Both the position numbers and the translations under genes were made by a program. From positions 1 to 32,162 of the forward strand of contig JACPHD010000004.1 of assembly GCA_016188785.1 (NCBI GenBank): a stretch of DNA of 32,162 bases. Direction: 5' to 3'. The DNA is from Parcubacteria group bacterium. Its GTDB lineage: Bacteria; Patescibacteriota; Patescibacteriia; Patescibacteriales; GWC2-42-12. Position 1 is the stretch's first letter; every line of letters begins with the position of its first letter. Positions 16,488-23,091 of the stretch are shown here, piece after piece. Below the pieces are notes generated by a model, which worked only from the letters and a program-made list of their open reading frames with translations, had not been told where the DNA came from and did no database searches.

Positions 16488-17753
16488 ATGAAAGATAACG
16501 TTATTGCCGGACTTGATATCGGCTCAACCGCCATTAGATTGGTGGCCGGTAAAAAGATGGCTGGTGAATCAGGTGAACAACTGCATATTTTAGGCGCGGT
16601 TAGCGTGCCGGCCCAGGGTATCAGCCGAGGCGTGGTTAATAGCATAGAAGACGCCACTTCGGCTATTTCGGCTTGCCTGGAAAAGGCGGAAAGATTGATC
16701 GGCGTGCCGGTAACCAATGTCTGGGTAGGCATCAACGGTCCTAATTTAAAATGTGAAAAAAGTCAGGGTGTCGTGGCCGTGGCCCGGAGCGATAATGAGA
16801 TAACCGAGGACGACGTTAATCGGGCGGTTGAAGCGGCGCAAGCTTTATCCGTGCCGCCCAATTATGAAATCATTCATGTCATACCGGTAAGGTTCGCGGT
16901 GGATAACCAGCAAGACATAAAAGACCCGATCGGCATGACCGGCGTCAGATTAGAAGTTGAAACCTTGATTATTCAGGGCCTGTCCAGCCAGATAAAAAAT
17001 TTAACCAAAGCTATTTATCGCACCAGCCTGGAAATTGAAGATTTAGTTTTATCGCCCTTAGCCGCGGCTGAAGTCGTTATCGGCGCCAAGCAGAAAGAAT
17101 TAGGCGCGGCCTTAATTAATATCGGCTCGTCAACCACCAGTCTGGCGGTTTTTGAGGAAGGCGAACTGCTCCATGCGGCGGTAATTCCCATCGGCTCCGA
17201 GCATATCACGGCCGACGTGGCCATCGGTTTGCGCTGCCCGATTAATTTGGCCGAAAGAATTAAACTGGAATTTGGCTCGGCGCGCGGCGATAAGTTCACT
17301 AAAAAAGACGAGGTGGATGTAAGCGATTTAGCCAGAGAAGAAAATATTTCCGAAGATAATTTAGTGATTTCTAAAAAATACGTGGCCGAAATCATTGAAG
17401 CGCGGGTTGAAGAAATTTTTGAAAAAATTGACAATGAATTTAAAAAAATAGATCGCTCGGGCATGCTGCCGGCCGGAGTTTTTTTAATCGGCGACGGCGC
17501 TAAATTAAATGATTTGGTGGAAGTGGCAAAAAATAAATTGCGCTTGCCCGCCTGTCTGGGTTCTAATCAAAATGTTTCTTTGGCCATTGATAAAGTTAAT
17601 GATGTTAATTATTTAACCGCTTTGGGGTTGGTCGCCTGGGGCAATCAGCTAACCAGGCGCAAAAAAAATTCTAAGATAAGCTGGCCGTCCGCCGGCGCGG
17701 CCGGCAAAGGCCTGGAGCAAATTAAAGACTGGCTTAAATCGCTGATACCGTAA
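16488..17753 (+). CDS. ftsA: Cell division protein FtsA
   Basis: This 421-aa actin-like ATPase tethers FtsZ to the membrane at the division site. It has the N-terminal phosphate-binding motif LDIGSTAIR (about 9-17) and the SHS2/1C region (about 85-160). The second phosphate loop is INIGSSTTSLAVF (about 209-221) and the adenosine motif is LIGDGAKLNDL (about 330-340). A C-terminal amphipathic helix (GLEQIKDWLKSLIP) fits the membrane-targeting sequence. Length is normal for the family. ftsZ follows 187 nt downstream with its own likely promoter. Confidence 0.95.
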   Translation: MKDNVIAGLDIGSTAIRLVAGKKMAGESGEQLHILGAVSVPAQGISRGVVNSIEDATSAISACLEKAERLIGVPVTNVWVGINGPNLKCEKSQGVVAVARSDNEITEDDVNRAVEAAQALSVPPNYEIIHVIPVRFAVDNQQDIKDPIGMTGVRLEVETLIIQGLSSQIKNLTKAIYRTSLEIEDLVLSPLAAAEVVIGAKQKELGAALINIGSSTTSLAVFEEGELLHAAVIPIGSEHITADVAIGLRCPINLAERIKLEFGSARGDKFTKKDEVDVSDLAREENISEDNLVISKKYVAEIIEARVEEIFEKIDNEFKKIDRSGMLPAGVFLIGDGAKLNDLVEVAKNKLRLPACLGSNQNVSLAIDKVNDVNYLTALGLVAWGNQLTRRKKNSKISWPSAGAAGKGLEQIKDWLKSLIP

Positions 17754-17800
17754 TTTAGGCGGGTGTATAAAAGATTTATACAGTCTGGCTTTTAGGGTAA

Positions 17801-17830
17801 TTGGCAGGCACTTGATAAAAATATTATTAT
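17801..17830 (+). promoter_or_regulatory. Possible promoter for ftsZ
   Basis: TTGGCA (17801-17806), an 18-nt spacer and TATTAT (17825-17830). A perfect 8-bp AT-rich hairpin (TGTATAAA/TTTATACA) lies just upstream at 17764-17782. Confidence 0.4.
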
Positions 17831-17900
17831 AGGTTAAGCTTTAAGTAGTGAATTATGAATAATGGATTAAGCAAATTAAGCAATTCGCCGCGGTTTATAA

Positions 17901-17934
17901 AATTCCTAATTCCTAATTCCTAATTCCTAATTCT
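17901..17934 (+). repeat. Heptanucleotide tandem repeat just upstream of ftsZ
   Basis: AATTCCT is repeated four full times (17901-17928) plus a partial copy, ending 6 nt before the ftsZ ATG. It sits where a ribosome binding site would be, so copy-number change could affect leader spacing. Confidence 0.85.
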
Positions 17935-17940
17935 ATTTAT

Positions 17941-19119
17941 ATGGCGGAAGTAAAACCGGTGGTGGAAACATTTGCTAAAATAAAAGTTATCGGCGTGGGC
18001 GGTTCGGGCGGGTCGGCCGTCAATCGCATGATTGATTGCGGTATCAGGGGGGTTGAGTTTATCGCGGTTAATACCGACGTGCAGGCGCTTCATTATAATA
18101 AAGCTTCAAAAAAAATACATATTGGAAAAACCATAACCCGAGGCTTGGGCGCGGGCATGAATCCGGATTTGGGCAAACGTTCGGCCGAAGAGGCGCAGAA
18201 CGAAATCAGAGATATGCTTAAAGACGCGGACATGGTTTTTGTCACTTGCGGCTTGGGCGGCGGCACCGGCACCGGCGCTTCGCCTTCTATCGCCGAGATT
18301 GCCCGCGACTTAGGCGCTTTAACCGTGGCAGTCGTAACTAAGCCGTTTGCTTTTGAAGGCGCGCAAAGAAAAAATATCGCCGAGCGCGGCTTAGCCGAGC
18401 TGGCTGATAAAGTAGATACCATCATTACCATTCCTAATGATAAACTTTTGCAAGTGATTGATAAAAAAACTTCGCTGTTAGACGCGTTTATGGTGGTTGA
18501 TGAAGTTTTAAGGCAGGGGGTGCAGGGCATTTCCGAGTTAATTACCGTGCCTGGCTTAATCAATGTGGATTTTGCGGATGTTAAAGCGGTTATGGCCAAT
18601 GCCGGTTCGGCCTTAATGGGCATCGGGCAGGCTTCAGGCGAGAATAAAGCCATTGAAGCGGCCAAGGCGGCTATCAGTTCGCCGCTACTCGAGATGTCGA
18701 TTGAAGGCGCGCGCGGCATTTTATTTACCATCGTGGGCGGGCCGAATTTAGCCATGCACGAAGTTAATGAAGCGGCTAAAGTAATTACTTCTTCGGTCGA
18801 TGAAGACGCTAAAATTATTTTTGGCGCGGTCATTGACGAAAAATATAAAGATGAAATTAAAATAACCGTGGTGGCTACTGGTTTTGACGGCCGCCGTCTG
18901 GGCGTAAGCGAAGCGGTTGCTTCAGACCGGATTTATACGCCCAATCCTTATATAATCGCGGAAGAGGATAGAGACAATAAGGAGCAGCTGGCTAAAAAAA
19001 GAAGTAAAATTTCTCCTTTGAAGCAAGCTCAATCAGAGCCGGCGCAAAAAAAAGGCGCTGAAGCCGAAGCTGAAGATGAATTAGGCATCCCGGCCTTTAT
19101 TCGGAAGAAGATGATGTAA
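17941..19119 (+). CDS. ftsZ: Cell division GTPase FtsZ
   Basis: This 392-aa tubulin homologue forms the division ring. It has the nucleotide-binding [13 protein letters not shown] start, the tubulin signature GGGTGTG at 106-112 and the T7 synergy loop NVDFAD at about 208-213. The C-terminal tail is charged, and the final [13 protein letters not shown] peptide is the conserved FtsA-binding tail. Length and motifs are all normal. The ORF of 246 aa on the opposite strand is a codon-bias shadow. Confidence 0.97.
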   Translation: MAEVKPVVETFAKIKVIGVGGSGGSAVNRMIDCGIRGVEFIAVNTDVQALHYNKASKKIHIGKTITRGLGAGMNPDLGKRSAEEAQNEIRDMLKDADMVFVTCGLGGGTGTGASPSIAEIARDLGALTVAVVTKPFAFEGAQRKNIAERGLAELADKVDTIITIPNDKLLQVIDKKTSLLDAFMVVDEVLRQGVQGISELITVPGLINVDFADVKAVMANAGSALMGIGQASGENKAIEAAKAAISSPLLEMSIEGARGILFTIVGGPNLAMHEVNEAAKVITSSVDEDAKIIFGAVIDEKYKDEIKITVVATGFDGRRLGVSEAVASDRIYTPNPYIIAEEDRDNKEQLAKKRSKISPLKQAQSEPAQKKGAEAEAEDELGIPAFIRKKMM

Positions 19120-19134
19120 ATTTGATCTCGCATC

Positions 19135-19190
19135 ATTCCGATATCCGTCAGCCGGCTGAGTCGGAATCAAAAATTTTGTTTTTTATTCTT
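19135..19190 (+). terminator. Probable terminator after ftsZ
   Basis: ATTCCGA (19135-19141) pairs with TCGGAAT (19161-19167) around an inner TCAGCC/GGCTGA stem. T-rich sequence with a run of T's follows at 19179-19190. Confidence 0.5.
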
Positions 19191-19414
19191 ATCCATAGTT
19201 TACGTAGAGGAGAATTTATCTATTAAGCCACGCTACTTTTGCTTCAAGCCTGGTTTTTTGTAATTTTCAATTAAATAAAATCCATGAAAGAAGAAAAATT
19301 TAGTTGACTAGCGATGCTTCTAAAATTGGGTTGATCACGGAAATGCCTTTATGACTTTTAAAAACATAGCAGCCAATTTTTTTCCGACGGCATTAATGGG
19401 GTTTTAATAAAATC
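19191..19414. other. Intergenic region without a recognisable gene
   Basis: I found no ORF of useful length, no tRNA and no clear RNA element here. An AGAGGAG sequence at about 19206 is not followed by an ATG in range. The stretch may be decayed sequence. Confidence 0.4.
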
Positions 19415-19442
19415 TTGCAATTTTAAATTATTAGTGTATAAT
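19415..19442 (+). promoter_or_regulatory. Sigma-70-like promoter for the S1-domain gene
   Basis: TTGCAA (19415-19420), a 16-nt spacer and a perfect TATAAT (19437-19442). Transcription would begin near 19450. That is 205 nt before the first in-frame ATG but only about 70 nt before the point where the S1 reading frame opens. Confidence 0.6.
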
Positions 19443-19654
19443 GGAAATAATTAAATATCACCTATAATTAAGCTTTTAGTAAAAGGTGGCTAAAGGGCTT
19501 TTCTGCGAAGAAAGGTTAAGAGATTTTTTTATTTTATTTACCCCGTTCCGAAGAAATTAAATTAAATAATAATCAGCCTGATATTTCTAACGATGACTTT
19601 CAGAAGCTTTTAGACGCGGAAAACGGCAAGATTCCTCAAGTCGGCGATATTATC

Positions 19655-20731
19655 ATGGGTACGGTTTTAGCCGCTTCCAAAGCCGAAGTTAAACTTGATA
19701 TCGGCGGCATCGCTACCGGCGTGGTGCGCGGCCGCGAGCTTTATTTTGAAGCTGAAGAATACGCTAATTTAAAGCCGGGCGATGAAGTTGAAGCCACTAT
19801 TGTTGAAGAGGAAAACGAAAATGGAGACATAGAATTGTCATTCCGGAGCGCCGGCCAGCAAAAAGCCTGGAGCGCTTTATTTGACGCTTATGAAAACCGG
19901 AAAATATTAAAGTTCAGGGTTAATGACGCTAATAAAGGCGGCCTATTGGTAAGCTATGGCCAAATTCAGGGTTTTTTGCCGGTGTCGCAGTTAGCGCCGG
20001 AAAATTATCCGCGAATTAATGGCGGCGACAAAGGCCGGATTTTAGATAAGTTAAAATCTTTTATCGGCTCTGATTTTGAAGTTAAAATCATGACTTTGGA
20101 TGAAAAAGATGAAAAATTGATCGTCAGTGAGAAAGAGGCCTGGCAGGAAAAGCAAAAAGACATAATTTCCCAGTATAAAGTCGGCGGTACGGTTGAGGGA
20201 GTAATTACCGCTTTAACCGATTTTGGAGTTTTTGTAAGTTTTGGCGAAAATCTGGAAGGCTTGATTCATATTTCCGAGTTGGCCTGGCAGCGGATTGATG
20301 ATCCGTCCGATTTATTTAAAGTTGGCGACAAAGTTAAGGCCGAAATAATTTCTATTGAAGGTTCAAAAATATTTTTATCAACCAAGAAACTTTTAACTGA
20401 TCCCTGGAGCGAGGTAGAAAAAAAATATAAGATCGGTCAGGCGGTTGCCGGTACGATTCTTAAAATCAACCCGTTCGGCTTATTCGTTGAGTTGGACGCG
20501 GATATTCATGGCCTGGCGCATATCAGCCAGGTTGGTTTAACGCCGGGACAAAAGATCAGCGAGGTTTTTCGGCCCGGAGAAAAAAAGAATTTTACCATTG
20601 TTTCTCTTGAATCTAAAGAACACCGCTTAGGTTTAGTTATAGCGGCCGCGGATGAACCTGCCCGCCTGCCTGCGCAGGCAGGCGCAGGCAGGCAAGACAC
20701 TAAAATCAAGGCGAAAAAAAGACTTTCGTAA
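19655..20731 (+). CDS. rpsA: S1-domain RNA-binding protein (ribosomal protein S1-like); true start upstream of the ATG
   Basis: The 358-aa product from the first ATG contains four S1-type OB folds: TVLAASKAEVKLDIGG, then KFRVNDANKGGLLV, then VEGVITALTDFGVFVSF, then VAGTILKINPFGLFVEL. S1 proteins bind mRNA at the small ribosomal subunit. The ATG at 19655 falls inside the first beta strand of domain 1 (VGDII-MGTVLA), and the same frame is open back to 19520 with protein-like sequence (SEEIKLNNNQPDISNDDF). No ATG, GTG or TTG is present in that extension. An ATT at 19523 follows AAAGG by 7 nt and is one candidate; a lost start or sequencing error is another. A GC-rich palindrome is inserted near the C terminus. 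Confidence 0.8.
   Translation: MGTVLAASKAEVKLDIGGIATGVVRGRELYFEAEEYANLKPGDEVEATIVEEENENGDIELSFRSAGQQKAWSALFDAYENRKILKFRVNDANKGGLLVSYGQIQGFLPVSQLAPENYPRINGGDKGRILDKLKSFIGSDFEVKIMTLDEKDEKLIVSEKEAWQEKQKDIISQYKVGGTVEGVITALTDFGVFVSFGENLEGLIHISELAWQRIDDPSDLFKVGDKVKAEIISIEGSKIFLSTKKLLTDPWSEVEKKYKIGQAVAGTILKINPFGLFVELDADIHGLAHISQVGLTPGQKISEVFRPGEKKNFTIVSLESKEHRLGLVIAAADEPARLPAQAGAGRQDTKIKAKKRLS
20664..20693. repeat. GC-rich palindromic repeat inside the S1 coding sequence
   Basis: GCCTGCCTGCGCAGGCAGGC (20664-20683) is a perfect 20-bp palindrome, followed by a further GCAGGCAGGC half copy. It is translated in frame as RLPAQAGAGRQ in the disordered tail, and its base composition differs sharply from its surroundings. 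Confidence 0.85.
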
Positions 20732-20816
20732 TTCAATTCAAAGGTTATAAAAGAGATTGAAGTAGAAATTGAAAAAATAAAATTTATTATAGTGAACACG
20801 GTTGGCCGCGAATTAG

Positions 20817-20845
20817 TTGACTGGATAAGTATTTTAGATTATGAT
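20817..20845 (+). promoter_or_regulatory. Sigma-70-like promoter for the nested tRNA locus
   Basis: TTGACT (20817-20822), a 17-nt spacer and TATGAT (20840-20845), a near-consensus match. Transcription would start about 25 nt before the outer tRNA 5' half. A short TAGCC/GGCTA hairpin (20850-20867) lies in the leader. Confidence 0.6.
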
Positions 20846-20877
20846 TTTTTAGCCTGCAATAGGGCTATTTATTTTTT

Positions 20878-21099
20878 GCCGCTATCGTCTAGTGGTTAGG
20901 ACACCAGGTTTTATTCATCCCCGCACCTTTTTTTATTTGAATTTACGGCCCCTTCGTCTAATGGTTAGGACACCAGGTTTTCATCCTGTAAACAGGAGTT
21001 CGATTCTCCTAGGGGCTACGAATTTATTTTATTAAAATTTTTCCATAAAGGTGCGGGGCAAGCCTGGTAACCGGGGTCCGATTCCCCGTAGCGGTGCCA
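20878..21099 (+). tRNA. Interrupted tRNA (Glu-like) split at the anticodon loop, with a complete tRNA inside the insert
   Basis: The 5' half is 20878 to about 20912: acceptor GCCGCTA, D-arm GTCT/GGAC and anticodon stem CCAGG. The 3' half is about 21059-21099: CCTGG, variable TAAC, T-arm CGGGG/CCCCG, acceptor TAGCGGT, G73 and an encoded CCA. Acceptor strands pair 7/7 (one G-U) and anticodon strands 5/5. The insert of about 146 nt is closed by CCCCGCACC (20919-20927) with GGTGCGGGG (21050-21058), 9 bp next to the anticodon stem. Joining TTTT directly to CAAG gives UUC in an 8-nt loop. Joins giving a 7-nt loop with U33 and a purine at 37 give GCA, UCA or UUA instead. The T-loop has C at position 55, which is unusual. 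No group I intron core is visible. The gene could be a novel intron, a split precursor, a pseudogene or an assembly chimera. Confidence 0.65.
20947..21018 (+). tRNA. tRNA-Glu (UUC), nested inside another tRNA
   Basis: A complete 72-nt cloverleaf: acceptor GGCCCCT/AGGGGCT (G1-U72 wobble), D-arm GTCT/GGAC with GG in the loop, anticodon loop TTTTCAT (anticodon TTC), and T-arm AGGAG/CTCCT with loop TTCGATT. The first anticodon-stem pair is C-U. The discriminator is A and CCA is not encoded. It lies wholly within the insert of the surrounding interrupted tRNA and shares the D-arm and CCAGGTTTT segment with it. Confidence 0.9.
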
Positions 21100-21104
21100 A
21101 ATGC

Positions 21105-21133
21105 TTTACATTATTCAGCGCAAAGTATATAAT
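21105..21133 (+). promoter_or_regulatory. Sigma-70-like promoter for the redox cluster
   Basis: TTTACA (21105-21110), a 17-nt spacer and a perfect TATAAT (21128-21133). It starts 6 nt after the outer tRNA CCA and would drive the dsbA-like gene at 21169. Confidence 0.65.
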
Positions 21134-21168
21134 TTAAACATAATAATAATTAACTAAATAACATCACT

Positions 21169-21903
21169 ATGGAAAAAACTAACAAGTTATTTCTTTGGGC
21201 CGGGCTTTTAATCGGTTTAGCCGTTTTCTCCCTGCTCTTGAATCTAGTTTTTATTTTTAATGGCGCTTTAGGCTCGTTAACGATAAAAACCAGCCGGGTG
21301 GCTGGAGCAACGATTAACCAAGATACAACCACGCCGCCGTCTAATCAACCCGCGCCTTCGCCCGCGCCAGCCGCGCCAGCGCCAGCGGCTAAACAAACCT
21401 TTAATATTACCAAAAGCGATCATGTGCGCGGCGATTTTAACGCGCCGGTCACTTTAGTGGAATTTTCTGATTTTGAATGTCCGTTTTGTGAACGGCATTA
21501 TCCAACCATGAAACAAATTCTTAGTAATTATAAGGATAAAGTAAGGATGGTTTATAAACATTTTCCTTTAAGTTTTCATCCCAGCGCTCAAAAAGCGGCC
21601 GAGTCTTCAGAATGCGCTTCCGAACAAGGCAAATTTTGGGAATATCACGATAAAATATTTGACAATCAGTCCAGCGGCTTAAGCCTTGACAAATTTAAAC
21701 AATGGGCCGTAGATTTAAAACTCAACACTAAAAAATTTAATGATTGTCTTGATACTGGAAAATACGCCGCAAAAGTCCAGTCCGATACCCAGGAAGGAGC
21801 GCAAAAAGGAGTTAATGGCACGCCGGCAACTTTCGTTAACGGCCAGTTAGTCAGCGGCGCTGTGCCTTATGAGCAATTTAAGCAGATAATTGACAGTTTA
21901 TAA
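21169..21903 (+). CDS. DsbA-like thiol oxidoreductase, membrane-anchored
   Basis: The 244-aa protein has an N-terminal transmembrane anchor (about 8-32), a Pro/Ala-rich spacer (about 55-75) and a DsbA-type thioredoxin fold. The active site is CPFC at 104-107 (FSDFECPFC) and the cis-Pro loop reads GVNGTPATFVNG near the C terminus. It should introduce or shuffle disulfides in exported proteins. It is first of a redox cluster with thioredoxin-like and DsbB-like genes just downstream. Candidate substrates nearby are the Cys-rich surface proteins; that link is inference. Confidence 0.9.
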   Translation: MEKTNKLFLWAGLLIGLAVFSLLLNLVFIFNGALGSLTIKTSRVAGATINQDTTTPPSNQPAPSPAPAAPAPAAKQTFNITKSDHVRGDFNAPVTLVEFSDFECPFCERHYPTMKQILSNYKDKVRMVYKHFPLSFHPSAQKAAESSECASEQGKFWEYHDKIFDNQSSGLSLDKFKQWAVDLKLNTKKFNDCLDTGKYAAKVQSDTQEGAQKGVNGTPATFVNGQLVSGAVPYEQFKQIIDSL

Positions 21904-21910
21904 TTTTTTC

Positions 21911-22282
21911 ATGAAGAAAAATAAAATTATAATTATTATTGTTGCCGTTATAATTATCGGCTTAATGGCGCTATGGCTAAAATCAGCCGGGCCTGGTAAA
22001 CTTGACGCGTTCGCTGACTGTTTAAAACAAAACGGCGCGACGTTTTACGGAGCTTTTTGGTGTCCGCACTGCCAAAGCCAAAAAGCCCTGTTCGGCAAAT
22101 CGGCTAAACGTTTGCCGTATCTAGAATGTTCAACGCCGGATGGCCGCGGCCAAACAGCAGTTTGTAAAGACAAAAAGATTGAGAGTTATCCTACCTGGGA
22201 GTTTAAAGATGGTTCGCGTTTAAACGGCGAGATACCTTTAGCGCAGTTAGCTGAAAAAACCGGCTGTTTGTTGCCCCAATAA
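21911..22282 (+). CDS. Membrane-anchored thioredoxin-like protein (CPHC)
   Basis: I start this at the ATG at 21911 (MKKNKIIIIIVAVIIIG) instead of 21890, which would overlap the dsbA-like gene. The 123-aa protein has one N-terminal helix (about 5-23) and a short thioredoxin fold with CPHC at 51-54 (GAFWCPHCQ) and SYPTWEF as the cis-Pro element. It resembles the thioredoxin-like domain fused or linked to VKOR proteins. It also carries Cys at about 37, 75, 87 and 116. A redox relay with the DsbB-like protein encoded 4 nt downstream is likely. Confidence 0.85.
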   Translation: MKKNKIIIIIVAVIIIGLMALWLKSAGPGKLDAFADCLKQNGATFYGAFWCPHCQSQKALFGKSAKRLPYLECSTPDGRGQTAVCKDKKIESYPTWEFKDGSRLNGEIPLAQLAEKTGCLLPQ

Positions 22283-22286
22283 ATTT

Positions 22287-22829
22287 ATGCAACTCATTGC
22301 CACAGTTAATCAACTATTAATGCTGGCCACGATCGCCGGTCAGATTATCTTGGCTGTCCTGATCGTGTCGCTCGCCACCAGAAAGAGCGACCTGCTTAAT
22401 TTTTTTGCCAAGCGCGCCCTGATCTTTTCGTTTATAGTCGCGCTTATGGCAACGCTCGGCAGTTTATTTTATTCGGAAATCGCCGGCTATGAGCCGTGTA
22501 AACTTTGCTGGTTTCAGCGGATTTTAATGTATCCGCAAGCGATTATTTTAGGCCTAGCCTGGTTGAAAAAAGATTATAATATTGCCTTATACAGTCTGGT
22601 TTTGTCGTCTCTAGGCGCGCTGATCGCCGCTTATCATTATCTTTTGCAGATTGGCCTGGCGCCTGCTATCGGTTGTTCGGCCGTTGGTTATTCAATTAGT
22701 TGCGCACAGAGGTTTGTCATGCGATTCGGTTATATTACCATCCCGATGATGTCCTTGACCGCGTTTTTACTTATTATAGGTTTTATGATCATACTTAAAA
22801 GGTCTAACTTATTAAATAAATTAAAATAA
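22287..22829 (+). CDS. dsbB: DsbB-family disulfide bond formation protein
   Basis: The 180-aa membrane protein has four or five transmembrane segments. The quinone-proximal CxxC lies in the DsbB signature PCKLCWFQR (Cys 71 and 74), and a second Cys pair is at 130 and 139 in the next exposed loop. DsbB reoxidises DsbA and passes electrons to quinones. A conserved Arg follows the first CxxC. The gene lies 4 nt after the thioredoxin-like gene and 6 nt before the CDGSH gene, which suggests one transcript. Confidence 0.9.
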   Translation: MQLIATVNQLLMLATIAGQIILAVLIVSLATRKSDLLNFFAKRALIFSFIVALMATLGSLFYSEIAGYEPCKLCWFQRILMYPQAIILGLAWLKKDYNIALYSLVLSSLGALIAAYHYLLQIGLAPAIGCSAVGYSISCAQRFVMRFGYITIPMMSLTAFLLIIGFMIILKRSNLLNKLK

Positions 22830-22835
22830 AATTTT

Positions 22836-23033
22836 ATGGCCAGAAAAATAATTAAAACTTTAAAAGAGCCTTTAGAAATAAAGCCGCAGCAAGAATCGGT
22901 TTGGATTTGCACCTGCGGATTATCAAAAAACCAGCCTTTTTGCGACGGCTCTCACAAAAAAACCTTGGATGAGTCAGAGGATAAAATATATGAATATGAT
23001 GAAGAAGGGCATCGGCAAGAAGTTAATAAATAA
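22836..23033 (+). CDS. CDGSH iron-sulfur domain protein (mitoNEET-like)
   Basis: This 65-aa protein has the exact CDGSH [2Fe-2S] ligand set: C25, C27, C36 and H40 in CTCGLSKNQPFCDGSH. Such proteins hold a redox-active, releasable 2Fe-2S cluster. It is small and soluble with no membrane anchor. Clustered with dsbB and the flavocytochrome, it may pass electrons or sense redox state. Confidence 0.92.
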   Translation: MARKIIKTLKEPLEIKPQQESVWICTCGLSKNQPFCDGSHKKTLDESEDKIYEYDEEGHRQEVNK

Positions 23034-23091
23034 CTAAATAAAGTAAGAATAAAATTACGGTTGCTAAAGGCCGAAGATTAGAATTATTATT

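Noticed and set aside
18093-18833. 246-aa minus-strand ORF opposite ftsZ
   Set aside because: It is low-complexity Ser/Ala/Pro-rich sequence fully opposite a certain gene. It is a codon-bias shadow, like the ORFs opposite gyrA, ftsA and the giant protein.
20909-21062. Group I intron in the outer tRNA
   Set aside because: At about 146 nt with a tRNA filling half of it, there is no room for, and no sign of, the conserved catalytic core.
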